Position numbers and translations under genes: made by a program. Below are positions 36,437 through 45,671 of a stretch of DNA of 64,000 nucleotides, piece by piece (the first letter of the stretch is position 1; every line of letters begins with the position of its first letter). The stretch comes from an uncultured Clostridium sp. (lineage in GTDB: Bacteria > Bacillota > Clostridia > TANB77 > CAG-508), in contig CAOJRU010000002.1 of the NCBI GenBank assembly GCA_948442365.1, forward strand, positions 1 through 64,000, read 5' to 3'. Below the pieces are notes generated by a model. The model was not told the DNA's origin. It ran no database searches and was given only the letters and a program-made list of their open reading frames with translations.

Positions 36437-39400
36437 TTATTTTTTCATTTCACTAAGTACTAATCTCTTGATTAATAGTAAGTCAGTTGCTGTTATTTTT
36501 CCATCTTTGTTAATATCTCCCGCTTTAAATCCTTCGCCTGTTAAAATCCATTCTTGCTTTTTAGCTGCTACTAAATGTCTTTTTACAAATAAAACATCAG
36601 TTGCTGTTATTTTTCCATCTTGATTAATATCCCCTATTTTGTACTCGTCTGGATTTTCTGGGTTTCCTGGTTCTTCTGGTCCTCCTGGTTCTCCTGGTTG
36701 TTCTGGTGAATCTTTAATCCAGTTTACGCTTGCTATTGCGGTTCCCTTATTTCCTACTTTATCTACAAATTCAAATGTAAATTCTCCATTTTTTTCAAAT
36801 GTGTAGGTGTTTTTTCCGTCATTATTTGTAATTCTTACATCTTCTTTATTAAAGGTAATGGTTGCTGTTACATTTTGATTGGTTAAATTTGTAGTAGAAT
36901 ATGCTATTGTTCCAACTGGTGCTACTTTGTCAATCCATTCTACTTTTGCAACTGCTGTTCCTTTATTTCCTGCTCTATCTTCAAATTCAAATGTATATTC
37001 TCCGTTTTCTGTAAAGGTATGAGTATTTCCATCTTTTACTGTTACATTTTCTTCATTAAAGGTAATGGTTGCTGTTACATTTTGATTGGTCAAATTCGTG
37101 GTAGAATATGCTATTGTTCCAACTGGTGCTACTTTGTCAATCCATTCTACTTTTGCAACTGCTGTTCCTTTATTTCCTGCTCTATCTTCAAATTCAAATG
37201 TATATTCTCCGTTTTCTGTAAAGGTATGAGTATTTCCATCTTTTACTGTTACATTTTCTTCATTAAAGGTAATGGTTGCTGTTACATTTTGATTGGTCAA
37301 ATTCGTGGTAGAATATGCTATTGTTCCAACTGGTGCTACTTTGTCAATCCAATCTACTGTTGCAACTGCTGTTCCTCTATTTCCTAAAGGTCCAACATAG
37401 TAGAAGGTATAGGTTCCATTCTCTGTAAATACATGGGTATTTCCATTTTCGATTGGTTGCCCTTTATCATCTATAATGGTTACACCACCTTCATCAAATG
37501 TTACGGTTGCTGTTACATCTTGATTGGTTAATTCATGGATGTTATATGTGATAGTTGCTGCTGGTGGTGTTTTATCAATCCAAGTTACTTCTGCGATTGC
37601 GCTTCCTTCGTTTCCTGCTGGTCCTACATACTTAAATTCATGTCTTCCATTCTCTGTAAAGGTATGGGTATTTCCGCCTTCTACATAAACATTTTCTTTG
37701 TCAAAAGTTATGGTTGCTATTACATCTTGATTGGTTATGTCATTTATGTTATAAGTGATGGTTGCATTTATTTCTCTCTTATCAATCCATCCAACTTCTG
37801 CTGTTGCACTTCCTATATTACCTGCTTTATCAACAAATTGGAATTCAAATTCTCCATTCATATCAAATGTATAGGTATTTTTTCCGTCATTGTTTGTAAT
37901 AGTTACATCTTCTTTATTAAAAGTAATGGTTGCTGTTACGCTTTTGTTGGTTAAATTTGTGTTAGAATATTCGATTGTTCCAATTGGTGCAACTTTGTCA
38001 ATCCAATCTACTTTTGCAACTGCTATCCCTCTATTTCCTGCTGGCCCTATATACTTAAATTCATGTGTTCCATTTTTTTCAAATGTATAAGTATTTCCTC
38101 CTTCTACAACAACACCTTCTAAAGGATTTCCATTTTTTGTGAAGGTTACCGTTGCTGTAACATCTTGATTGGTTAGATTTTTTGTACTATATGTGATGTT
38201 TGCTGTTGGTAATGCTTTATCAATCCAGGTAACATTGGCAACTTTTGTTCCTGCATTTCCTGCCGCATCTTCAAACTCAAATGTATATTCCCCATTTTCT
38301 GTAAAGGTATGCGTATTTCCACCTTTTACCGTTACATTTTCTTCATCAAATGTAATAGTTGCTATTACATCTTGATTTGATATATTTGTTGAACTATATT
38401 TTATGGTTGCTTCTGGTACTTTTTTATCAATCCAGTCCACAGTTGCTGTTGTTTTTCCTGCATTTCCATATGGTCCTACAAATCTAATTTCATGTGAGCC
38501 ATTTTCTTTAAAGGTATAGGTATAGGCATTTCCTGTTGTAACTGTTGTGATTTCTTCGCCTGCCTCATTTACGATCTTTACATTATCTCTATCAAATGTT
38601 ACAGATGCTGTTACATCTTGATTGGTTAAAGTATCTGGTGTATAGGTAATGGTTGGTGTTGGTAATGTTTTAATAATCCAATCCACCTTTGCTGTTGCGG
38701 TTCCTTTTGTTCCTTTCCTATCAACAAACTCGAAAGTAAATTCTCCGTTTTCTGTAAAGGTATAAGTATCCTTTCCATCATTATTGGTTACCGTAATTTC
38801 TGTACTCTTGTTTACTAGGGTTGCTGTTACATTTTGATTGGTGGTTTCTTTTGTACTGTATTCTATTTCTGCTGTTGGAACTTCTATTTTGGTTGTATCT
38901 TCAAATAAGTTTATCATGGCTGCTGAGAAGAAGTAATCCATTGGTTCTCCATTTCTGTCTCCATGTACACTATCGCAAGATTTTGTACATTCTATTTTTA
39001 CATATTTTGCTTGTTCTAATTTTGATAATTCAAGTTCTTTCCTATCATCACTTTCCATAAGTTCTGCTGCTGTTGTTGCATTATATAAATTTTGGAAATT
39101 AAGAACTTCTGTCCAATTTTCTCCATCCATACTTACAGAAACCACACCATCTTTTGGAATTCCATAAGCATATCCTGCTTTTTTTACATATTCAACTTTT
39201 GATAGGTATCTTGGTTCATCTAATTCTAGTATAATCCATCTTGGATCATGCATAGTTGTAGTCGTACGATTTGAGTGCCACATGGTTGTTGGTAGACCAT
39301 CAATTGCATTTTCTCCTGGTTCTCCCCTACCCGTTGTTGTACTTGACACTTGTACTGATGTTATATGTTTGATTGGTACATATTTGGCTGTATCTGGTTG

Positions 39401-42400
39401 ATTATCCTCTGTAAATGTAAATTCTACAGCTTCACTTGCTAGTAATGTACTAGTTGCTTTCTTTCTAATGAAAAGTTTGGTATCTCCTGTTACAATTGCT
39501 TCTTGTTCTGAATAAGAAGTCCAATTTCCAGTGCTATTTTGCGTTCTCCATTCAAATTTTGAGGTATCCTCTATTCCTATTAATCTATTTTCTAAGTCAT
39601 TTAAATAGGCTGTTATAAGTGGTGCCTCTTGACTTTGAATATTAATTGTAGATTCTTTATTGCTTTGTTTTAAACGAATTTTTATTTTATCCTCTGTATT
39701 GATTTGTGCTATTTCTTCTGCTGTTAATTGATGTTCATCTCCATTTCCATTTTTCCAAGTTGCTCCTCCATCTAAGCTATATTCCCAATTGCTGCCTTTA
39801 AATTCATCTATTAATATTAGTTTTCCAGCATTTTCTCCATCAAATGAAAAGGTTCCTAATGTTACTACTGTTGTATCTTCATATAAGTTTACTAATGCTA
39901 GTGAGGCAAACATGTTTTTCGTATCCATTTCTATTTTTACATATTGTCCATAAACAGACTTTTCAAAATTAATCGCATATAAATCGCCATAAGTTTCACA
40001 ATTTTCTATTTGCCCTGCTTGTATCCAACTTTCTCCATCTATACTTACATATACTCTAGCATTTTTTATATCATCAGGGTCTTGTGGTCTACCTGGAGAT
40101 TTTGTTTGGATAAATTCTAAAGCTGATATGTTTCTAGGTTCATCTAATTTTATACTAATAAATGGTTTTGTTGATTGTTGTAAAACATTTTGTGCAAAAT
40201 CTGTATGCCATAAAGTATTAAGATTTCCATCTATTGCATTTGGTGCATAAAATGGTCTTTTATTATCTTGCGATTGAGTAGAGTAACCTGCTATTTCTAA
40301 ATGTGATATTGGTATATATTTTCTTTTATCATTTACTTCATCTTGTGTAAATTGGTAGGTTGCTGTTTCTCCTACTAAATAGGTACCTGTTGCCGCCATT
40401 CTAACAGATATGGTTTTATCCCCTGTTAAATCTGGTTCTGCATCTTGGTATAAAGTCCATTGATCGGTTTCGTTTAATTTCCATTCCATTCCTGGAACTG
40501 ACGCGATTAGTTTATTTTCTAAATCGTTTGCATATAAGGCGCTTGGCAATCCTTTTGACGGTAAAATATCTATTTTGTATAGATTTTTTTCGTCATAATT
40601 TACTCCTACAAGATGGATATAAATATCATTTTCTGCTGTAAGACTCGCTATTTCTTCTGGTGTTAATTGCCATTTATGTTCTTCTCCTGCTTCAAAAGAA
40701 TGTTCTTTCCAACTCTCTTTATTTTGTGTGTTTCCATCTATACAATAATCCCAACGAACTCCCATTTCATCAAAGCGATTGGATAAAACAATCTTTCCAG
40801 CATCTTCTCCATCAAATGAAAAGGTAGCAATACTTGTGTCCATTTGTCCAAGTAAATATGTTGATACTTCTCTTGTTACACTTGGTTGATAGGTTTCGGT
40901 TGAAGTATTTGGAAGTACTTTTCCATATTCTAAGATACGTTTTTGTAAAATAACAAATTGCGCAGAATAGGATGAATTTGTTAATTTCGGTTTAATCAAA
41001 TTCGTTAAATTATACATTGGTAATGGGTAACATCTTAAGCTTTCTGCCATTTCTTCTGCTAACAGATACCAATCTTCTTCTGTTTTTGATTCATTGGCAC
41101 TATAACAATTAATCAATCCATACCATGCATCCACATTAATTGGTAATTCTCTTAATGCTTTTCGATAGATTTCTTCTTGCTTTGCTGGGTCATTTTTATA
41201 TAAGTTTGCTGTCATAATAATTTTTTCTGATTTTTCATAAGCTTCTTGTTGGTTCATGGCTGCTTGACTTAATAGCAAATAAGATGCTGCATATCCACTT
41301 ACATATTTATCACTACCCCAACCTAGAGGCATTCTTACACCTAATCTTTCCGTTTTTCCAGTTTGCCCCCAATTAGTAATAACATTATTTAATGTCCAAT
41401 ATCCATCTCCTGTAGTTTCATTCATGCTGTAATAAGCAAATGCTGCGTGTCCTGGTTGCCCAACTACAGTTGCAGGTACCCCATGTGCACCACGATTACA
41501 AGCTCCTTGTTTAGAAATACCACCACAAACAGCTCCACCTTCTATATTCATCCATAGTTTATAAACACTTGTTTTTCCATATTCTACTCCATATTTTGAG
41601 AAAATTCCTTTGTATTTTTGGTCATATTTTTCCTTATTAGCCTCATCCCAATATTCTGGTTTATTATAGTTAGGCCATATATATTCCATATATGGATGTG
41701 GTGATAAATACCACATTTTGTTTGAATTGGCATCAATAAAGCTTTGTGTATATTCATTAAGCCATATTATTTCTTCATCATCTATAATACAGTTCATAAC
41801 ATAGCGCATTTCTTCTGTTGTGTACGTTTCAAACCATTTTGCAAAATCGATTTGGTCTGTAAATCTCATATTTCCATTATGATACATGTATTTATAAATT
41901 TCATAACGTTTTACTGGGTCTGATTTATTTTCTGCTACTCCTGGTTGCATCCATAAAGCTACATCAACTGTATGAGTTAAGGATAAAGCAACTGCCATCT
42001 TTTTGTATAGATTACCTAAGGTAGTAGTTTCATATTTTGTTTTTTCTTGAATAGTAAAATCATTTGCATAATTAGCACGTAAATTGGATAATATGATAAT
42101 GGATTTCATATAGTTTTTTCCATCTGGATAACCACCTAGTACATATAGTCTAAGGTTGTCTAAATCAGTCATTAGCCATTCAAGTGTTTCTTTATAAGCA
42201 TTTTTATAGTTGGCTGTAAATTGTAAAATATCATATCCTGCATTGTTTACTAACTCTCTTTGTAGTAAGATTTTCTCATATTCTCCTGCTATTTCTTGAC
42301 CTTCATACTTTTTAAGCATTTCATCATATTCTTCAACTGTTTTAATGAAGGGGGCCGCTATGGCATTTTCATCATATCCTTCTTTTATTAACTTAGCATC

Positions 42401-42955
42401 TGCATAAACAGCATGGTCTGCTGTATTGTTTCGATTTTGGTTTGCATATAGTTTTAAATATTTCGCACCTTTAATGTCTATTTTTACAAATTCTGCATTC
42501 GTATTTCCTTTCAATGGTGCCGTTTCTTCTTTTTTTATTGTCCAGTTTTCTCCATCTACTGAAGTGTAGATGGTAAATTTTACACCATCTCCATTATTTC
42601 CTCTTGATTCATCTACTCCTATATAAGCCGTAAAATAATCATAGTTATAATTAGTAATATCATAGATAACTGTTGAGGTAGCATGTGCTGTTATTCCTTT
42701 ATAAAACTGTTTCTTTTCACCATCAATGATTAAACTAATCATTCCATTATTTTTACTCGAATCTAAATTTTTATCATAGGTTATTGCTCCCCATCCTGCT
42801 GAAGAATCAGACGTGTAGGGTATGTCTGATAAATAACAAAGTTTCTCTTCTTCATTTTGTTCAGCTGCCAAAACCTCTTTATTTGGTAGCAAAAATAATG
42901 TAAATAATAAAGCAAAACTAAAAATTACTTTTAATAAAAATTTGGTTCCTTTCAT
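36437..42955 (-). CDS. Giant secreted NPCBM / transglutaminase-like / F5-8C / Ig-repeat / dockerin protein
   Basis: 2172 aa. Signal peptide (1-30); NPCBM carbohydrate-binding-like domain (about 40-190); a large helical region; a transglutaminase/papain-like core near 470-530 with Cys in GGAVCGG, His in GQPGHAAF and GYWTLNN; two discoidin (F5/8C) domains near 880-1020 and 1190-1350; about ten Ig-like repeats of 69-75 residues (1358-2078) with the signature TVTFTENGEYTFEF; a Pro/Gly/Glu linker; a C-terminal type I dockerin with two DINxDGKITATD loops. It likely binds host or plant glycans and is displayed through a cohesin. The catalytic activity is uncertain. All of its CGG trinucleotides are out of frame, an important control for the CGG hypothesis. 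Confidence 0.88.
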   Translation of the reverse strand: MKGTKFLLKVIFSFALLFTLFLLPNKEVLAAEQNEEEKLCYLSDIPYTSDSSAGWGAITYDKNLDSSKNNGMISLIIDGEKKQFYKGITAHATSTVIYDITNYNYDYFTAYIGVDESRGNNGDGVKFTIYTSVDGENWTIKKEETAPLKGNTNAEFVKIDIKGAKYLKLYANQNRNNTADHAVYADAKLIKEGYDENAIAAPFIKTVEEYDEMLKKYEGQEIAGEYEKILLQRELVNNAGYDILQFTANYKNAYKETLEWLMTDLDNLRLYVLGGYPDGKNYMKSIIILSNLRANYANDFTIQEKTKYETTTLGNLYKKMAVALSLTHTVDVALWMQPGVAENKSDPVKRYEIYKYMYHNGNMRFTDQIDFAKWFETYTTEEMRYVMNCIIDDEEIIWLNEYTQSFIDANSNKMWYLSPHPYMEYIWPNYNKPEYWDEANKEKYDQKYKGIFSKYGVEYGKTSVYKLWMNIEGGAVCGGISKQGACNRGAHGVPATVVGQPGHAAFAYYSMNETTGDGYWTLNNVITNWGQTGKTERLGVRMPLGWGSDKYVSGYAASYLLLSQAAMNQQEAYEKSEKIIMTANLYKNDPAKQEEIYRKALRELPINVDAWYGLINCYSANESKTEEDWYLLAEEMAESLRCYPLPMYNLTNLIKPKLTNSSYSAQFVILQKRILEYGKVLPNTSTETYQPSVTREVSTYLLGQMDTSIATFSFDGEDAGKIVLSNRFDEMGVRWDYCIDGNTQNKESWKEHSFEAGEEHKWQLTPEEIASLTAENDIYIHLVGVNYDEKNLYKIDILPSKGLPSALYANDLENKLIASVPGMEWKLNETDQWTLYQDAEPDLTGDKTISVRMAATGTYLVGETATYQFTQDEVNDKRKYIPISHLEIAGYSTQSQDNKRPFYAPNAIDGNLNTLWHTDFAQNVLQQSTKPFISIKLDEPRNISALEFIQTKSPGRPQDPDDIKNARVYVSIDGESWIQAGQIENCETYGDLYAINFEKSVYGQYVKIEMDTKNMFASLALVNLYEDTTVVTLGTFSFDGENAGKLILIDEFKGSNWEYSLDGGATWKNGNGDEHQLTAEEIAQINTEDKIKIRLKQSNKESTINIQSQEAPLITAYLNDLENRLIGIEDTSKFEWRTQNSTGNWTSYSEQEAIVTGDTKLFIRKKATSTLLASEAVEFTFTEDNQPDTAKYVPIKHITSVQVSSTTTGRGEPGENAIDGLPTTMWHSNRTTTTMHDPRWIILELDEPRYLSKVEYVKKAGYAYGIPKDGVVSVSMDGENWTEVLNFQNLYNATTAAELMESDDRKELELSKLEQAKYVKIECTKSCDSVHGDRNGEPMDYFFSAAMINLFEDTTKIEVPTAEIEYSTKETTNQNVTATLVNKSTEITVTNNDGKDTYTFTENGEFTFEFVDRKGTKGTATAKVDWIIKTLPTPTITYTPDTLTNQDVTASVTFDRDNVKIVNEAGEEITTVTTGNAYTYTFKENGSHEIRFVGPYGNAGKTTATVDWIDKKVPEATIKYSSTNISNQDVIATITFDEENVTVKGGNTHTFTENGEYTFEFEDAAGNAGTKVANVTWIDKALPTANITYSTKNLTNQDVTATVTFTKNGNPLEGVVVEGGNTYTFEKNGTHEFKYIGPAGNRGIAVAKVDWIDKVAPIGTIEYSNTNLTNKSVTATITFNKEDVTITNNDGKNTYTFDMNGEFEFQFVDKAGNIGSATAEVGWIDKREINATITYNINDITNQDVIATITFDKENVYVEGGNTHTFTENGRHEFKYVGPAGNEGSAIAEVTWIDKTPPAATITYNIHELTNQDVTATVTFDEGGVTIIDDKGQPIENGNTHVFTENGTYTFYYVGPLGNRGTAVATVDWIDKVAPVGTIAYSTTNLTNQNVTATITFNEENVTVKDGNTHTFTENGEYTFEFEDRAGNKGTAVAKVEWIDKVAPVGTIAYSTTNLTNQNVTATITFNEENVTVKDGNTHTFTENGEYTFEFEDRAGNKGTAVAKVEWIDKVAPVGTIAYSTTNLTNQNVTATITFNKEDVRITNNDGKNTYTFEKNGEFTFEFVDKVGNKGTAIASVNWIKDSPEQPGEPGGPEEPGNPENPDEYKIGDINQDGKITATDVLFVKRHLVAAKKQEWILTGEGFKAGDINKDGKITATDLLLIKRLVLSEMKK
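36925..37345 (-). repeat. Near-identical 207-bp tandem repeats in Ig-like region
   Basis: Two adjacent 69-codon units are almost identical at DNA level, while the other units of the same array are more diverged. This indicates recent duplication or gene conversion within the Ig-like array. Confidence 0.8.
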
Positions 42956-43164
42956 TTTTTACCTCCACCTTTAAAAACTCTATTATAATTATATCATATT
43001 TTTTCATGTTATGTAAATCTTTTTTGTGTTTAATATGAACCTAATTATTTTATGAAATTATACAATATTTATGACAAAAAGAATATAACAATCGTGTTAT
43101 ATTCTTTTTACAGAAATATTACATGAGTTTCCCTAGTATTCTGGAGTTTTTTGTATCAAAATTG

Positions 43165-45159
43165 TCATATTTCTACGTAAATTTTACTACCTTTTTTTAT
43201 CATAATTCCTGCTTTTGGAACTTGTTCCTTTATTATCGTATTTTGTTGCTCCAATTCCTCTGTTTCATTTTCAATTACTAATTCTAACTGATTTTCTTTT
43301 GTTATTTTTAGTGCCTCTTCTATTGTTTTTCCTAGTAAATCTGGTGTTTCGATTTCTTCTATTACTTCTACTTCCTCTGCATTTCCTTGATTTACTTCTA
43401 AATATGGTAAAATCTCACTAAAAATCTGTCCCCCTACTGGTGCTGCCACGCCTCCTCCTTGATGTCCTCCTTCACCAGTTGGATTATAAAGGGTTACCAA
43501 TACCACAACTTGTGGATGATCAATTGGTGCCACACCACAAAAAGAAGTAACATATTTATTGGTATTAACACCATCTTCAGAAGTTCCTGTTTTACCACCA
43601 ATTCGATAGCCAGCTACTTTTGCATTTTTCCCTGTCCCTTCTGACACAACCGATTCCATCATACTTAGGACCTTTTCTGAAGTCTCTTTCGAAATAACCT
43701 CCCCATTGGTCTTTACTGGTACATCTTGAATTTCTCCTGTACTACTATGGATGATCTGTTTAACCACTCTAGGTTGAACACTGGTTCCACCATTGGCAAT
43801 GGAAGACACTGCGGTTACTAATTGAATTGGCGTAATTTCAAATCTTTGACCAAAACTAATGGTTGCTAGTTCAACAGGACCTGCCTTATTTTCTGCTAAG
43901 AAAATACTATTGGCCTCTCCTGGCAAGTCAATTCCTGTTTTATTTAACAATCTAAATTTATTTAAATAACTGTAATACTTTTGTACCCCCAACTTTTGGC
44001 CAAGACCAATAAAAACGGGATTACAAGAATTCATCAATCCTAATCTTAAACTTTCTGAACCATGTGGACGATAATGTCTCCAACATTTAATTCTAACTCC
44101 TGCTACTTCAATACTACCAGTACAACAAAATTGCCCTTCTTGATCAATATCGGTTACCAAACCTTCTTCAATAGCTGCTGAGGCTGTAATCACTTTAAAA
44201 ACCGAACCTGGTTCATACGTATCAGCAATGGCTTTATTTCTCCACACTGCTTGTAAATTCTTTGTTTTTTCTGCCTGCTCCATACTATCCCAAGTTTCTC
44301 TTAATTCCTCTGTATAGGCTTCATAAGGTTGATTCAAATTATAATTAGGGTAGGTCGCCATTGCTAAAATATCACCATTTTGTGGATTCATAATAACAAT
44401 ATTTCCACCATCTGTACAAACATTATCAATACATACCTCTTCTAAATATTTTTCAGCAATGGATTGAATGCTTAAATCAATAGTAAGAACTAAATCATTG
44501 CCATCTACTGCTGATACATATTTTTCTCCTTCTTCTCCTATTTCTCCTCCTTTAGCATCGGTATGTCTTTGAATGGCTCCTTGTGTTCCTTTTAATTCCG
44601 TATCATATTTCGCTTCAATACCATCTAATCCTTGATTGTCACTTCCACAAAAGCCTATAATTTGAGAAGCAATGGTACTATAAGGATAATATCTTTTGGT
44701 ATCTTCATCTATATTAATCCCTGTTGTTATATTATTTTTCTCCATCCATATTCTTAATTGGTCTGTTTTTTCCTTCTCTACTTTTTTAGCAATGGTTTCA
44801 ATGGAACTTCTTTTGGTTACTTTTTTTAAAATTTTCTCATAGTCTAATTCAAAAATTTCAGATAAAATTTGTGCTACCTTTTCCTTATTTTCTTTTGCTA
44901 TGTTTCCTGGATTTACTGTTACCGTTTCTACAGTACTACTAACCGCTAGTACATTTTTTCCGGTACTATCAAATATGGTCCCTCTTTTAGGATTGATACT
45001 CCTATCTAATGTTTGTTGCTGATATGCCATACTAGAGAGTTCCCCACCTTGTATAAATTGAATATATCCTATTCTCCCGATTAAACATACTATAACTAAA
45101 AAAGTAATAAATAGGGTATTTCTCATTTTCTTTTTACTTGAAAGCTTAATTGGTATCAT
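43165..45159 (-). CDS. Penicillin-binding protein 2 / SpoVD-like transpeptidase with PASTA
   Basis: 664 aa. N-terminal membrane helix (residues 14-32), PBP dimerisation domain, transpeptidase domain with SVFK (catalytic Ser), SCN and KTGT motifs, and one C-terminal PASTA domain (DLLGKTIEEALKI). It cross-links peptidoglycan during division or spore cortex formation. It occupies the ftsI/spoVD position in the dcw cluster. It shares high similarity with the PBP at 60357, suggesting duplication. Confidence 0.93.
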   Translation of the reverse strand: MIPIKLSSKKKMRNTLFITFLVIVCLIGRIGYIQFIQGGELSSMAYQQQTLDRSINPKRGTIFDSTGKNVLAVSSTVETVTVNPGNIAKENKEKVAQILSEIFELDYEKILKKVTKRSSIETIAKKVEKEKTDQLRIWMEKNNITTGINIDEDTKRYYPYSTIASQIIGFCGSDNQGLDGIEAKYDTELKGTQGAIQRHTDAKGGEIGEEGEKYVSAVDGNDLVLTIDLSIQSIAEKYLEEVCIDNVCTDGGNIVIMNPQNGDILAMATYPNYNLNQPYEAYTEELRETWDSMEQAEKTKNLQAVWRNKAIADTYEPGSVFKVITASAAIEEGLVTDIDQEGQFCCTGSIEVAGVRIKCWRHYRPHGSESLRLGLMNSCNPVFIGLGQKLGVQKYYSYLNKFRLLNKTGIDLPGEANSIFLAENKAGPVELATISFGQRFEITPIQLVTAVSSIANGGTSVQPRVVKQIIHSSTGEIQDVPVKTNGEVISKETSEKVLSMMESVVSEGTGKNAKVAGYRIGGKTGTSEDGVNTNKYVTSFCGVAPIDHPQVVVLVTLYNPTGEGGHQGGGVAAPVGGQIFSEILPYLEVNQGNAEEVEVIEEIETPDLLGKTIEEALKITKENQLELVIENETEELEQQNTIIKEQVPKAGIMIKKGSKIYVEI

Positions 45160-45166
45160 AAAAAAA

Positions 45167-45191
45167 CCTCCTAATTTATTTTATTAAGAGG
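45167..45191 (-). promoter_or_regulatory. Hairpin sequestering the PBP ribosome-binding site
   Basis: On the minus strand CCTCTTAAT, a 7-nt loop and ATTAGGAGG can pair with one G-U; the AGGAGG is the Shine-Dalgarno of the PBP (7 nt before ATG 45159). The stem is followed by T residues. It could limit translation or act as a terminator. Confidence 0.5.
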
Positions 45192-45242
45192 ATTTCTTTT
45201 TTATTATATAATTTTTGTTTTTTACAATGCCTCCAAAATATG

Positions 45243-45601
45243 ACTTTATCAATTACAAAAAAGATAGATTTTGTGTAGCTAAGCTTTGTAGTAGAAAATC
45301 TTATCTTTTAATTTGAGGAATGTTCATGTCAATTTACTATTTCTATATTTTTTATAAATTCTTCGGCTTCCGTCATAATTCAAGAAATTCTAAAATAATT
45401 TTACGGGTCCTTTCCAAGACAAGCTTGAACTCTTACCGTAAAATTATTTAAGAATTTCTAATCTTATTTTGGTCGCATTCATAATTTATTCAAAATATAG
45501 AAATAGTAAAAGGAGGATGAAAAGAACTCAAATTACATAGATTAGATTTTTTTACAAGAGCTTGTTTATCCAAAATCTATCTTTTTTGTAATCGATAAAG
45601 T
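45243..45601. repeat. Palindromic non-coding element C
   Basis: Outer arms of 30 bp with one mismatch (45243-45272, 45572-45601), inner arms of 19 bp (45333-45351, 45492-45510), and a 140-bp core nearly identical to that of element B at 14437-14576. It fills the gap between the M26-type gene and the PBP. Confidence 0.75.
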
Positions 45602-45628
45602 ACTATTTTAAAAAGCATTGTATCAACT

Positions 45629-45667
45629 AAAAAGTACTATTGACATTAAAGTCATATAGTACTTTTT
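45629..45667 (-). terminator. Terminator after the giant M26 gene
   Basis: AAAAAGTACTAT / ATAGTACTTTTT stem directly downstream of the stop at 45672. Confidence 0.8.
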
Positions 45668-45671
45668 ATTA

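Noticed and set aside
37019..37387. Cys/Ile-rich repetitive ORF on the plus strand
   Set aside because: Antisense shadow of the Ig-like repeats of the giant dockerin gene.
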